The notes beneath the pieces are model-generated. The model did not search any database. It was not told where the DNA came from and saw only the letters and a list, made by a program, of their open reading frames with translations. Both the position numbers and the translations under genes were made by a program. This document shows positions 8,163 to 16,662 of a DNA stretch of 64,000 nt, one piece after another. The stretch is from the NCBI RefSeq assembly GCF_013359755.1, contig NZ_JABMCJ010000076.1:124001-188000 (forward strand), read 5' to 3'. Position 1 is the first letter of the stretch, and each line of letters starts with the position of its first letter. Origin of the DNA: Tardiphaga robiniae (GTDB lineage Bacteria > Pseudomonadota > Alphaproteobacteria > Rhizobiales > Xanthobacteraceae).

Positions 8163-10019
8163 TTAACGCATCACGTTCAGCAGATCCTGAACCATGGTGT
8201 TGGTGGTCGTGATCACCTTGGTATTGGCCGAATAGGCCTGCTGGGTGACGATGAGCTTGGTGAATTCGTCGGCGATGTCGGTGTTCGACGACTCCAGCGA
8301 CGAGCCGGAAATACTGCCACCCTTGCCGTACAGCGCTTCGCCGGATTCGTTGGTGGTCTCGAACGCGCCGCCATCGATGCGCTTGAGGAAGTTGGCGCCG
8401 TTGAAGGTGGCAATGCTGACTTCGGCAAGATCGATGTTGCGGCCGTTGGAGTAGCTGCCGACCACGCGGCCTTCATTGCTGACCGACACGCTCTGAAGCT
8501 GACCCGCAGCGTAGCCGTCCTGCTCGAGCTGATTGACCTGGACGTTGCCGTTGGTGTCGGCAAATTGCGTGAGACCGCCCGTGCCGAACGCCATGGTGAC
8601 ATTACCAAGGCTCTTGCCGCTGACGGTCAGGCCGGTCAGCGTGATCTGGCCAACAACCGGCTGCATCTGGCCGTTCGGGCCGAACTTGAAGTCGGTGCCG
8701 ACATTCTGCCAGGCAGGGCTTGCACCCGTGGCCGCTGGATCGGTCTGATAGAACAGGTTCCAGGTATCCGTTCCGCCCTGCGTGGCGGACTCGACCTTCG
8801 CCCACCTGAATTGCAGGCTGACCGGTGCACCGTTGCCATCATAGACCGTCTTGGCGCCACCGCTGATCGATTCATCGAGGAAGGTCTGGGAGTCACTGCC
8901 GATCACGACGCCGGTGCCCGCCGTGCCGCCGCCCGAACGAAGGCCGGTAACGGTGCCGGTGAAACCCAGGGCCTGGAATGCGGCGACCGCCGTGGTCGTC
9001 GAACCTGCCGCCAGCGTAAAGTCGTTCGCCGTACCGGAGTTCAACGTGATCACGCCGGTGGCGGACACGCTCGATAGCGGCGACGCATTGCCGGTCGCGG
9101 TGTCGATGGCGGTGAGCACGTCGCCGACAGTGGCCGTATCGATAGGGATAAAGGTCGTGCCTGGTACAGCCGCAGGAGCAACGGCGCCCGTGTAGAACGA
9201 AAGCGTCTTGGTCGTGGTGACACCGGCACTGGTGGTCTTCAGCACGAGCGTATCGCCGTTGGCAAAGCCGACCGGCAGCGTATCGCTGCCGGATACGGGC
9301 GCGAGTTTGGTATTCGCCGAGATCGGCGCCGGCGTCGTCGCGAAATTGTTGCGCGCGTTGCCGGGAACAGCCGTATTCCCGAAGGGCGTTGCCGCAGTGC
9401 CCAGCACGCGCGGGTTCGACACGAAGTCGGCCGATCGCAGCAATTCGGAACCGGGCACCGACGTCTGATGCTTGGTGGTCAGCGGATAACTGGCGAGGTT
9501 GGCGCGGTAGTCGATCTTGGTGGTGGCCTGCGACGGCAGGAAGTCATTCTGGAAGCGCAGCACTTCCGGCGTACTGCCGGCCGGGTTGCCGGTCGAGGGA
9601 TCGATCTTGACGCCCTGCAGATAGTAGCCTGCGCCGTTGACGAGATAGCCGTTCTTGTCGAGCGAGAAGTCGCCGCGACGGGTGTATTTGTTGACGCCGT
9701 CAAAGATCGGCGTGGAGTCGGAGACGTTGCCCGGCTTCTGCACCGCAAAGAAGCCGTCGCCGTTGATCGCCATGTAAGTCGCAACCGAAGACGACTGCAC
9801 CGAACCCGCGATGGTGTTGGTGCTGCGCGATTGCGCCGTCACGCTGCCGGCCACCTGTGCGGATGTGCCGGCATCAGGAATGAGGTCGAGGAAGCTGGTA
9901 TCGATCCGCTTGAAAGCGGTGGTCTGCGAGTTCGCGATGTTGCCGGAAATGTTTTCCAGCGCATAGGAGTTCGCCCGCAGGCCCGCAACGGACGTGGTGA
10001 GAGCGCCGAAGATACCCAT
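8163..10019 (-). CDS. flgE: Flagellar hook protein FlgE
   Basis: A 618-residue protein starting MGIFGALTTSVAGLRANSYA with LENISGNIANSQTTAFKR, the hook-family N-terminus. The C-terminus has LESSNTDIADEFTKLIVTQQ and ends VQDLLNVMR. It polymerises into the flagellar hook. The frame is open for 51 more codons upstream, but that stretch runs through a terminator and a promoter. The ATG at 10019 with GGAG nearby is the sensible start. A sigma-54 promoter lies about 76 bases upstream. This is the first gene of the hook/junction set here. Confidence 0.93.
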   Translation of the reverse strand: MGIFGALTTSVAGLRANSYALENISGNIANSQTTAFKRIDTSFLDLIPDAGTSAQVAGSVTAQSRSTNTIAGSVQSSSVATYMAINGDGFFAVQKPGNVSDSTPIFDGVNKYTRRGDFSLDKNGYLVNGAGYYLQGVKIDPSTGNPAGSTPEVLRFQNDFLPSQATTKIDYRANLASYPLTTKHQTSVPGSELLRSADFVSNPRVLGTAATPFGNTAVPGNARNNFATTPAPISANTKLAPVSGSDTLPVGFANGDTLVLKTTSAGVTTTKTLSFYTGAVAPAAVPGTTFIPIDTATVGDVLTAIDTATGNASPLSSVSATGVITLNSGTANDFTLAAGSTTTAVAAFQALGFTGTVTGLRSGGGTAGTGVVIGSDSQTFLDESISGGAKTVYDGNGAPVSLQFRWAKVESATQGGTDTWNLFYQTDPAATGASPAWQNVGTDFKFGPNGQMQPVVGQITLTGLTVSGKSLGNVTMAFGTGGLTQFADTNGNVQVNQLEQDGYAAGQLQSVSVSNEGRVVGSYSNGRNIDLAEVSIATFNGANFLKRIDGGAFETTNESGEALYGKGGSISGSSLESSNTDIADEFTKLIVTQQAYSANTKVITTTNTMVQDLLNVMR

Positions 10020-10094
10020 TACATCGTCTCCAACTTCGATCCGGGCGGCCCGCCGGATGGTGCCAAATTCACAGCCGCTGTCGGAGGAGATGTC

Positions 10095-10109
10095 GCAAGC
10101 CCCGTGCCA
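10095..10109 (-). promoter_or_regulatory. Sigma-54 promoter of flgE
   Basis: On the minus strand TGGCAC-GGGGC-TTGC gives the exact -24/-12 consensus (TGGCAC-N5-TTGC). The -12 element ends at 10095, so transcription should begin near 10083 and leave a leader of about 64 bases before flgE. Class II hook genes under sigma-54 are established in alphaproteobacteria. Confidence 0.8.
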
Positions 10110-10140
10110 AGGGGATAAATTCAACGAATTCAATGCACTA

Positions 10141-10169
10141 AACAAAGAACCCCGGTCCATGGACCGGGG
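10141..10169 (-). terminator. Terminator of msrB
   Basis: A perfect 20-base palindrome at 10150-10169 (CCCCGGTCC / GGACCGGGG) is followed on the minus strand by TTCTTTGTTTAG. It lies 67 bases beyond the msrB stop and insulates flgE from msrB. Confidence 0.75.
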
Positions 10170-10236
10170 CACAATTGCCTAGCAGGGAAATAATTGCCGG
10201 ATCGGCGCCTGATTTCGCCGGGTTCTGCGTAGTTGC

Positions 10237-10743
10237 TCAGGTCGCCGACGGCGCGGCCGGTTTGAAAATCATCGCGAAGCCGTCCATGCAGTAGCGCAGG
10301 CCGGTCGGCTTCGGGCCGTCATCGAAAACGTGACCAAGATGACCGCCGCAGCGACGGCAGTGGATCTCGGTGCGAACCATGCCGAGCGTCGAATCCTTGC
10401 GCTCGCCCACAGCATTCTGCAGCGGCTGCCAGAAACTCGGCCAGCCGGTGCCGCTCTCGAACTTGGTCTCCGACGAGAACAGCGGATTGTCGCAGCCGGC
10501 GCAGGCGAAGGTGCCCTTGCGCTTTTCCTTGTTCAGCGGGCTCGAAAACGGCCGCTCGGTGCCTTCCTTGCGCAGGATCTCGTATTGCTGCGGCGTCAGC
10601 TGCTTGCGCCATTCCTCATCGGTCTTCATGACCTCGAACTTCTCGTCCGAGGCAGCCCGCGCCGGCGAAGCCGTCAGCCATTTCAGCGACAGCAATCCTC
10701 CCAGGCCAGCAGCGGTCGTCAAAAGAAAGCGGCGGTCGATCAT
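10237..10743 (-). CDS. msrB: Exported peptide-methionine (R)-S-oxide reductase MsrB
   Basis: A 168-residue MsrB that repairs R-sulfoxide of methionine in oxidised proteins. The start at 10743 gives an N-terminus [14 protein letters not shown] that looks like a Tat signal, followed by SPARA as the cleavage region near residue 30. The mature domain has the zinc pairs C81-xx-C84 and C129-xx-C132 and the catalytic cysteine C152 in RYC. The Tat signal implies a periplasmic enzyme, whereas many MsrB proteins are cytosolic. It stands alone between flgE and a divergently unrelated gene, with its own terminator. Confidence 0.9.
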   Translation of the reverse strand: MIDRRFLLTTAAGLGGLLSLKWLTASPARAASDEKFEVMKTDEEWRKQLTPQQYEILRKEGTERPFSSPLNKEKRKGTFACAGCDNPLFSSETKFESGTGWPSFWQPLQNAVGERKDSTLGMVRTEIHCRRCGGHLGHVFDDGPKPTGLRYCMDGFAMIFKPAAPSAT

Positions 10744-10872
10744 GGTTGGTCTCCCTGACAATCGAGACAATCATCTCGTTCGCTTGAAATACGGGCGGAC
10801 GAGCCGGAAGTTACACGCCGGTTCCGGAATATTACTCACGTTTTGTTGCGCGCCCAAACCGGGTGGATCGGC

Positions 10873-12246
10873 CTAGCCCGGCCGCGGGCCCCTCGTTCCC
10901 GCGCGCAGATTGGCCTCGGCCAGCCGCGCCTCGCGGATTCGCTCCCGTGCCCCGGCCCGTTCGCGGTACCGCGCCAGCGTGCCGGCCAGCGCCGAGCCCT
11001 GCCGCTCCCATAGCCCGACCGCGTAGCCGACGGCCCGCCCGGTCGTGCCACCAGCCCAGACCAGTTCGAACGGCGCGAACAGCTTGAAGCGATCGTCATA
11101 GGCATACATGCCACGGGCGATCAGTTGCCCGGCCATCGCCGTCGTGTTCAGGCCCCGATGGCTGAAGCCGCTGGCGACCCACAATCCCTGACGGAGTTGC
11201 CCGATCTGCGGCATGCCGTGCACAGTCTGGCCGAGCGCGCCGCCGAAGGTCTCGGCCATGGCGACCTTGCTCAGCGCCGGAAACACGGTGCGGATGCGAC
11301 GCGCGATGGCGCCGGCATAGCGCTCCGGCTGCCCGGCCCAGGTTGTTTCCGGGCTCGACCACATCAGCCGATCACCGTCGACAATACGGAAATGGTCGAC
11401 CCCGTCGCTATCGCTCACCGAGCCCTGAAACGTCACCGCCTCCGCGAGACGCTCACCGAGCGGTTCGGTGATGCCGGCATAGCGCCACACCGGCAACAGC
11501 GTGTCCGACAGCTTTTGCGCAGGCGCGCCGAGATGAACATTACCGGCCAGCACGATGTGTGTGGCACGCATCCGCGCCGACGGCGTTACGATACGCTTGC
11601 GGATGCCGCCGGCATCGATGCTGACCACCGGCGTGTCCTCGAAGATCCGCACACCGGCCTGTTTTGCCAGCGCTGCGAGACCCAGCAGATATTTGCGGCC
11701 ATCGATCTGGAACGCCTTCGGATAGTGCACGCCGTGAAAGTAGCGTTTCGTTTTCAGCACATCGCGGACGCGGTCGATCTGCCAGCCGTCCACTTCAGTA
11801 TCGAAATCTTCGCCGAGCATCTGCAGGCGGGCGATCAGGCGATCGCCGACATCGACATTGGAGACTTCCAGCGCGCCCTCAGACAGGCCGAGACCGGGGA
11901 TCAGGTCGTCCGAGGCCTGGGTCCGGACATACTCTGCGCCCTGCTTCGACAGCGCCCACAACTCACGAGCGTCCTCCAGGCCAACACGCGCAATCAGATC
12001 GGCGAGCGGCAGGCCAAAGCCCGGCATCACGGTTCCCAACTGGTTGCCGGACGCGTTCCAGCCGACATAACGTCCTTCGAGCACCGCGACGCTTGCACCG
12101 AGACGCGCCGCTTCCAGCGCAATGCTGAGCCCGGCGAGCCCGGCCCCGACCACGCAGACATCGACATCGAGGCTGAAGGTCAGCCGCGCGCGGTCGGCGT
12201 CGGCGACCTCAGGTCCAAATGTCACGCTTGCGGAAGGGACAGTCAT
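10873..12246 (-). CDS. FAD-dependent oxidoreductase, DAO / PuuB-like family
   Basis: A 457-residue flavoprotein. A dinucleotide-binding motif GAGLAGLSIALEAARLG lies at about residues 36-52, followed by an acidic strand end (VAVLEG). The second conserved region TFGGALGQTVHGMPQIG and SGFSHRGLNTTAMAGQLIA near residues 350-390 is typical of D-amino-acid oxidase fold amine oxidases such as gamma-glutamylputrescine oxidase. It probably oxidises a secondary or primary amine, but the substrate cannot be read from the sequence. No neighbouring polyamine genes support a specific pathway. Confidence 0.75.
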   Translation of the reverse strand: MTVPSASVTFGPEVADADRARLTFSLDVDVCVVGAGLAGLSIALEAARLGASVAVLEGRYVGWNASGNQLGTVMPGFGLPLADLIARVGLEDARELWALSKQGAEYVRTQASDDLIPGLGLSEGALEVSNVDVGDRLIARLQMLGEDFDTEVDGWQIDRVRDVLKTKRYFHGVHYPKAFQIDGRKYLLGLAALAKQAGVRIFEDTPVVSIDAGGIRKRIVTPSARMRATHIVLAGNVHLGAPAQKLSDTLLPVWRYAGITEPLGERLAEAVTFQGSVSDSDGVDHFRIVDGDRLMWSSPETTWAGQPERYAGAIARRIRTVFPALSKVAMAETFGGALGQTVHGMPQIGQLRQGLWVASGFSHRGLNTTAMAGQLIARGMYAYDDRFKLFAPFELVWAGGTTGRAVGYAVGLWERQGSALAGTLARYRERAGARERIREARLAEANLRAGTRGPRPG

Positions 12247-12387
12247 GACGTTTTCTTACGGACCGGTGGGGCGCTTGTCACCTTGTCCTCACGGTTCATG
12301 TCCATTAATCCGCAGACCTGACGTCTGGCGCGACCGCGCCGCTCGCCTCGCTACTACCTCTTGCTCTTGCCGAATCGAGATCGCGCC

Positions 12388-12924
12388 ATGCGCCGTTTAC
12401 TGCTGCTGCGTCACGCCAAGACTGAAACGGACGCGCCGAGCGGCAAGGATTTCGATCGCAGGCTGGATGACCGCGGCCGGCTGGATGCGGCTCTCATGGG
12501 CGCCTGGCTCAGCAGAAATCCGCCCCTGCCCGACCTGGTGTGCGTCTCCACGGCGGTCCGCGCGCAGCAGACCTGGAGCCTCGTGGCCGCGGCGATGCCG
12601 GCGGCGAAACCGACAGTCGCCAGCCTTGATGAACTCTATGGCGCCGGCCTCTCCGAATTGCTGGGGGTGATCCGCGGCGCCGCCGTGGAAGATCCAGAGC
12701 AGCTGATGCTGGTCGGCCACAATCCCGGCCTGCATGAAATGGCGCTCAGCCTGATTGGCGGCGGCGATGCCGCAGGCAGGAAAGCCGTCGCCGACAACCT
12801 GCCAACCGGCAGCATCGTGGTGATCGACTTTCCCATCGAGGACTGGAACGACGTTGCCTTCCGCGATGGAAAACTCTTGCAATTCGTCAGCCCGAAACTG
12901 CTGAAGGGCGCCGCGGGCGAATAA
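12388..12924 (+). CDS. SixA-type histidine phosphatase family protein
   Basis: A 178-residue member of the branch-2 histidine phosphatase (phosphoglycerate mutase-like) fold. It opens MRRLLLLRHAKTE, with the catalytic RHA motif at residues 8-10, and has a second histidine in VGHNPGLHE. SixA of E. coli dephosphorylates phosphohistidine in Hpt domains or PTSNtr; whether this homolog does so is unknown. The frame also opens at a TTG nine codons earlier, but the ATG at 12388 places RHA at the usual position. It is followed 58 bases later by a universal stress gene on the same strand. Confidence 0.8.
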   Translation: MRRLLLLRHAKTETDAPSGKDFDRRLDDRGRLDAALMGAWLSRNPPLPDLVCVSTAVRAQQTWSLVAAAMPAAKPTVASLDELYGAGLSELLGVIRGAAVEDPEQLMLVGHNPGLHEMALSLIGGGDAAGRKAVADNLPTGSIVVIDFPIEDWNDVAFRDGKLLQFVSPKLLKGAAGE

Positions 12925-12982
12925 GCCGCGCCCATCGGAACCGGTTTGTGCTATCCTTCTCCGGACGACGATGGAGGTGCGC

Positions 12983-13408
12983 ATGTACAAATCCATTCTG
13001 GTCCCGATCGATCTGGCCGAAACCGATGTGGCCAAACCCGCGATTGCCCAGGCCGCGACGCTGTCGCAAACCTTCGGTGCCACCGTCCGGCTGCTCAACA
13101 TAATGCCGATGACCCCGGTGATGCTGGCCGAATATGTCCCGGCGGATTTCGATACTCAGCAACTGGAATCGTCGCAGGCCGCTCTTGCTGCGGTGGCACG
13201 CGATTGCGGCATCGACAGCAGCCGCGTCTCCAGCGTGGTGCGACAGGGCGGCATCTATCACGAGATTCTCGAAGAAGCCTCGGCGATCAAGGCCGATCTC
13301 ATTGTGATGACCTCGCACCGCCCGGCCATGCGCACTTACTTTCTCGGCTCCAATGCCGGCCATGTGGTGCGCTATGCGAAATGTTCGGTACTCGTCGTGC
13401 GGCCGTGA
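12983..13408 (+). CDS. Universal stress protein, UspA family
   Basis: A 141-residue single Usp domain starting MYKSILVPIDL, with LIVMTSHRP and the terminal SVLVVRP strand. The C-terminal loop (about GSNAGHVVRYAKCSVLVV) corresponds to the G-x9-G-S/T nucleotide-binding loop of ATP-binding Usps, though it is not perfect. The start at 12983 is chosen because GGAGG lies 5 bases upstream; an ATG 12 bases earlier has the ribosome site inside it. Its stop touches the stop of the convergent gene at 13409. Confidence 0.88.
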   Translation: MYKSILVPIDLAETDVAKPAIAQAATLSQTFGATVRLLNIMPMTPVMLAEYVPADFDTQQLESSQAALAAVARDCGIDSSRVSSVVRQGGIYHEILEEASAIKADLIVMTSHRPAMRTYFLGSNAGHVVRYAKCSVLVVRP

Positions 13409-14023
13409 CTACGGCAACAGCTCCTGCGGCACGCTGCTGAATGTGTAGTTGCGCGGTTTGTTGCGGCGGATGAAGCCGCTGATCTGCCAGCCGAAGAATA
13501 CTGAGAAGCCAATGATGAAGACCACGCCGGCAAACTCGCCGGTGAGCAGCGCACGCAGGAGCAGCGCTGTCATTGCGAGACCGACAAAAGCCAGTGCCAC
13601 GACAATCATTGTGTAGATACCTGGTCGCAGGCCGGAGCTCAGCCTGGCTAGACTACCTGCCGCAGCGAGGCGTCGATGTAGCTCCAGGATAAACGCGCTG
13701 TAGCCCGACTGCGGCTCCATCAGCGCGACGGTTTGTTTCGACGTCGAGAAGATCGTGATGTGACGACCGTCGGCATGATCGATATCGGCGCGAAAGCGGC
13801 GGTGCTGCATCCCCATCGGCCGATAGGACAACCGGATCGCCGCGACATCCGCATAGGCCCAGACACCAGAGCGACGACCTGTGCGCCATAACAAACCTTC
13901 ATCGGTCAATTCATAACGATGCGCGGCGCCAATCAGGGAGGCCTTGTAAGCATAGGTGTGCCCCGACCCTGCCGCTTCTGCGGCAGACGATGCGTCCCTG
14001 CGCCTGAAGAGGGTCTTGAGCAA
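13409..14023 (-). CDS. Conserved membrane protein, function unknown
   Basis: A 204-residue protein with a soluble N-terminal part (about 1-130) and two predicted membrane helices, MIVVALAFVGLAMTALLLRA (about 138-158) and FAGVVFIIGFSVFFGW (about 164-180). A basic tail FIRRNKPRNY follows. The N-terminal part resembles a PH-like sheet (YELTDEGLLWRTG, VAAIRLSYRP), but I do not recognise a named family. It is convergent with the universal stress gene, with no bases between the stops. Confidence 0.7.
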   Translation of the reverse strand: MLKTLFRRRDASSAAEAAGSGHTYAYKASLIGAAHRYELTDEGLLWRTGRRSGVWAYADVAAIRLSYRPMGMQHRRFRADIDHADGRHITIFSTSKQTVALMEPQSGYSAFILELHRRLAAAGSLARLSSGLRPGIYTMIVVALAFVGLAMTALLLRALLTGEFAGVVFIIGFSVFFGWQISGFIRRNKPRNYTFSSVPQELLP

Positions 14024-14093
14024 ACAGAAGTCCCCTGCACTGTTCGATCTCGCTTGCTTGCGCGATCGCCTGCATGTCCCTTACAAGCTTGCC

Positions 14094-14528
14094 ATGGCCG
14101 AGACGACCACTTTTCCGCGCCGCCTGATTCTGGCCGGCGCGATGATTTCAGGATTGCTGCTGGCGCTGGCCGTACACATGCTCGGCCAGCGATTCGGCCT
14201 CGACCTCGGTGGCCTCTGGCGCAACGACCCCGACAATTTCATGCCGATCGGATCGGCCTTCGCCTGGTGGCTGATAGCGGCGATGGCCTTTGTCGGCGGC
14301 TATGTGACCGCTAACCTGCTGCACAGCGCAGCATCCGGTCGCATCCCGCAGCGCATGCGGCAATTTTTGATCACCATCGGCGTGCTATTTCTGGCCGGCG
14401 CCGGTCAGGCGGCCTCGGCGCCCAACGCTATACCGACGGCATCGGGTGTTCTGGCCAGTCTTGCCGCCCTCGGCCTCGGCGGCGTCATGGCGTTCTGCGG
14501 CGCCCATTTTGCGCTGCGAAAGGCGTAA
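14094..14528 (+). CDS. Small membrane protein, function unknown
   Basis: A 144-residue protein with four likely membrane helices: LILAGAMISGLLLALAVHML, FAWWLIAAMAFVGGYVTANL, FLITIGVLFLAGAGQAA and VLASLAALGLGGVMAFCGA. The open frame reaches 46 codons further upstream and would overlap the divergent gene at 14023. The ATG at 14094 gives a compact membrane protein and is preferred. No family is recognised, and neighbours give no clue. Confidence 0.6.
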   Translation: MAETTTFPRRLILAGAMISGLLLALAVHMLGQRFGLDLGGLWRNDPDNFMPIGSAFAWWLIAAMAFVGGYVTANLLHSAASGRIPQRMRQFLITIGVLFLAGAGQAASAPNAIPTASGVLASLAALGLGGVMAFCGAHFALRKA

Positions 14529-14535
14529 GCAAAGC

Positions 14536-14570
14536 AAAAAAGTCGCGCAGGTTTTGCCCGCGCGACGTTT
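14536..14570 (-). terminator. Bidirectional terminator between the membrane protein and yciF-like gene
   Basis: GTCGCGC (14542-14548) pairs with GCGCGAC (14560-14566). A run of six A precedes it (a U-run for the minus-strand transcript) and GTTT follows, so it can end both convergent genes. The minus-strand direction looks stronger. Confidence 0.75.
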
Positions 14571-14596
14571 CTATGCCGCGATCGCTGATACCGCGA

Positions 14597-15103
14597 TCAG
14601 CTTGCGGCGCGCATATTGACCTTGCCTTCGGCCAGCGAGGTGAGCTTCTTGTCGGTGGTCTTTTCCTCGTCGAGCGTCTTCTGCAGCACGGCCGCGCAAT
14701 CATTGCGGCCAAGCTGGCGCGCCCACGCGATCAGGCTGCCGTACCGTGCGATCTCGTAGTGCTCGGCGGCCTGAGCCGCATTGATCAGCGCGGCGTCGAG
14801 TACCTTCTTGTCCTCGACTTCCCCGGCGGTCTCGTCGGCTTCCTTGATGATACCGTCGATTGCCGGGCAGGTAACCGCCTTCACCTCGGCGCCGTGCATG
14901 GCGAAGACCTGTTCAAGCCTCTGCACATGCACTTCGGTTTCTTGCAAATGCGTCTTGAAAGCCTGCTTCAACAGTGGTTCTGCAGCCTTGTCAGCCATTT
15001 TCGGCAGCGCCTTCAGAAGCTGCTTCTCCGCGTAATAAATGTCCTGCAGCTGGTGCACAAACAGGTCATCCATCGTCTTGATGTCCTTGGTGAACAGTCC
15101 CAT
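14597..15103 (-). CDS. YciE/YciF (DUF892) ferroxidase-like protein
   Basis: A 168-residue four-helix protein beginning MGLFTKDIKTMDDLFVHQLQ. It has the YYAEKQLLKALPKMA helix typical of the family, with ferritin-like Glu/His residues (QETEVHVQRLE, AAEHYEIARYG, DEEKTTDKKLTSLAE). YciF-like proteins are stress-induced and are common targets of the general stress sigma factor EcfG in rhizobia. A near-consensus EcfG promoter lies about 75-100 bases upstream. It is alone on the strand, with a strong terminator. Confidence 0.88.
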   Translation of the reverse strand: MGLFTKDIKTMDDLFVHQLQDIYYAEKQLLKALPKMADKAAEPLLKQAFKTHLQETEVHVQRLEQVFAMHGAEVKAVTCPAIDGIIKEADETAGEVEDKKVLDAALINAAQAAEHYEIARYGSLIAWARQLGRNDCAAVLQKTLDEEKTTDKKLTSLAEGKVNMRAAS

Positions 15104-15505
15104 CGTTTCAATCCCGGTGTTCTGGAACGGGGTGGCCGCTGCGGCGCATTGTCCCGCTCGGTTGCGATAGGCCGGTAACCATCGATATTGGGACGTGTTC
15201 CGGGACCGTCTTGATTTGCCGCATGGAACATTCGACTTGCCCGCCTATATGAAATGCGGGACGAATGGCTCGGAATTGTCTGTGCGATTGTCGTGCAGGG
15301 TCAGGGCTTTGCAGCCGGCGCGGGTATGTGGCGACCTTGCGGCGCGGTATTAACGCTGGCGCTGTCAAGGACTGCACAACGAAACGTTTTTGCCGTAAGG
15401 GTTTGGGCTTGATGAGTGAACTTCGCGTATGAGTGAATTGGTCGCCGCTTGCCGCCTGTTACCCCGATCGGCTTTCCACCTGTTCGCGCTCCGCCGGGAG
15501 GACGA
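15104..15505. other. 402-base divergent intergenic region
   Basis: It separates the yciF-like gene from the YbhN-type gene. It contains the EcfG-like promoter at 15177-15202 and an interrupted dyad at 15230-15268 (CATTCG..CCCGC / GCGGG..CGAATG) whose role is unclear. No coding frame in it looks real. Confidence 0.5.
15177..15202 (-). promoter_or_regulatory. Candidate EcfG (general stress) promoter of the yciF-like gene
   Basis: The minus strand reads GGAAC-N17-GGTT, against the rhizobial EcfG consensus GGAAC-N16/17-CGTT, so there is one mismatch. The spacing to the start codon (about 75 bases from the -10 element) is reasonable, and the YciF family is a known target class. Confidence 0.4.
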
Positions 15506-16582
15506 ATGCAACGATTGCTGACCGCGCTCGGGCGCGGCTTCAAGCAACACGTCGGCTGGAAACGGCTGGGTGTTGTAGCAAGCCTGATCGTCATCGCCCT
15601 CGCCATCTCCCATCTGGTGCATACGCTGAAGGGCCTTGATACCGCCAAGATCCTGGCGGCGATGGCCGCAAAATCGACGATGCAAATCGCTATGGCGACG
15701 CTGTGCGTGATCGGCGCCTTCTGCACCCTCACCTTCTACGATTACTTCGCGCTCAGAACGATCGGCAAGAAGCATGTGCCATATCGGATCGCGGCGCTGT
15801 CGGGCTTCACCAGCTACACCATCGGCCACAATATTGGGGCCACCGTGTTCACTGGCGGCGCCATCCGCTTCCGTATCTATTCGGACTACGGATTGAATGC
15901 CATTGACGTCGCCAAGATCTGCTTCATCTCCGGACTGACCTTCTGGCTCGGCAATCTGTTCGTGCTCGGCATCGGCATGGTCTGGCATCCGCAGGCCGCC
16001 TCGGCCATCGATCTCCTGCCCAATGCCATCAATCGGCTGATCGGGTTCGGCTGTCTGGCCGGCATCATCGGCTATCTGATCTGGCTGTCGATCGGCAAGC
16101 AACGCCGCGAGCTCGGTCAGAACGGCTGGAAGGTCGTCCTGCCCTCCGCCCAGTTGACGCTGCTGCAGATCGCCATCGGCGTTGTCGATCTCGGCTTCTG
16201 CGCGCTGGCCATGTATCTGCTGATGCCAGATCAGCCCTATATCGATTTCGTCTCGCTGGCTGTGGTGTTCATCCTCGCCACCCTGCTGGGCTTCGCCAGC
16301 CATGCCCCGGGCAGCCTTGGCGTATTCGACGCCGCTTTGCTGGTGGCGCTACCGCAGTTCCGCCAGGAGGAGCTGGTCGCCACCGTGGTCATGTTCCGGA
16401 TCCTGTATTTCATGATCCCGTTCGCCATCTCGATCTGCATCATGGGCACCCGCGAAATCTGGCTCAGTGTCATCCAGCCATGGCACAGGCGCCGCCTGGA
16501 TGACCGCAATGAACGTCGCGAGACCGAGCCCGCCCCGGTCGTGGTGCATGAGCAGCCATTGAAGCGTCAGTCACAGGGTTGA
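15506..16582 (+). CDS. YbhN-type (UPF0104 / LPG synthase TM region) membrane protein
   Basis: A 358-residue polytopic protein with about eight membrane helices and the family signature (FTSYTIGHNIGATVFTGGAIRFRIY; later LLGFASHAPGSLGVFDAALL). The family matches the flippase half of MprF-like lysylphosphatidylglycerol synthases. This protein lacks the catalytic aminoacyltransferase domain, so it is likely a lipid flippase or related permease. The ATG at 15506 is preceded by GGGAGGACGA. Its stop is 80 bases before the likely start of the SGNH hydrolase. Confidence 0.8.
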   Translation: MQRLLTALGRGFKQHVGWKRLGVVASLIVIALAISHLVHTLKGLDTAKILAAMAAKSTMQIAMATLCVIGAFCTLTFYDYFALRTIGKKHVPYRIAALSGFTSYTIGHNIGATVFTGGAIRFRIYSDYGLNAIDVAKICFISGLTFWLGNLFVLGIGMVWHPQAASAIDLLPNAINRLIGFGCLAGIIGYLIWLSIGKQRRELGQNGWKVVLPSAQLTLLQIAIGVVDLGFCALAMYLLMPDQPYIDFVSLAVVFILATLLGFASHAPGSLGVFDAALLVALPQFRQEELVATVVMFRILYFMIPFAISICIMGTREIWLSVIQPWHRRRLDDRNERRETEPAPVVVHEQPLKRQSQG

Positions 16583-16662
16583 ATCAGTCGCGGGCGCGCC
16601 ACATCGCGCGTCCGGCCAATCGATTTCTTACTTCCGCCCCATACGTGACGTTCAACACCGCC

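Noticed and set aside
15230-15268. Interrupted dyad between the yciF-like and YbhN-type genes
   Set aside because: The arms are broken by unmatched bases and no U-run follows, so it is not called a terminator.
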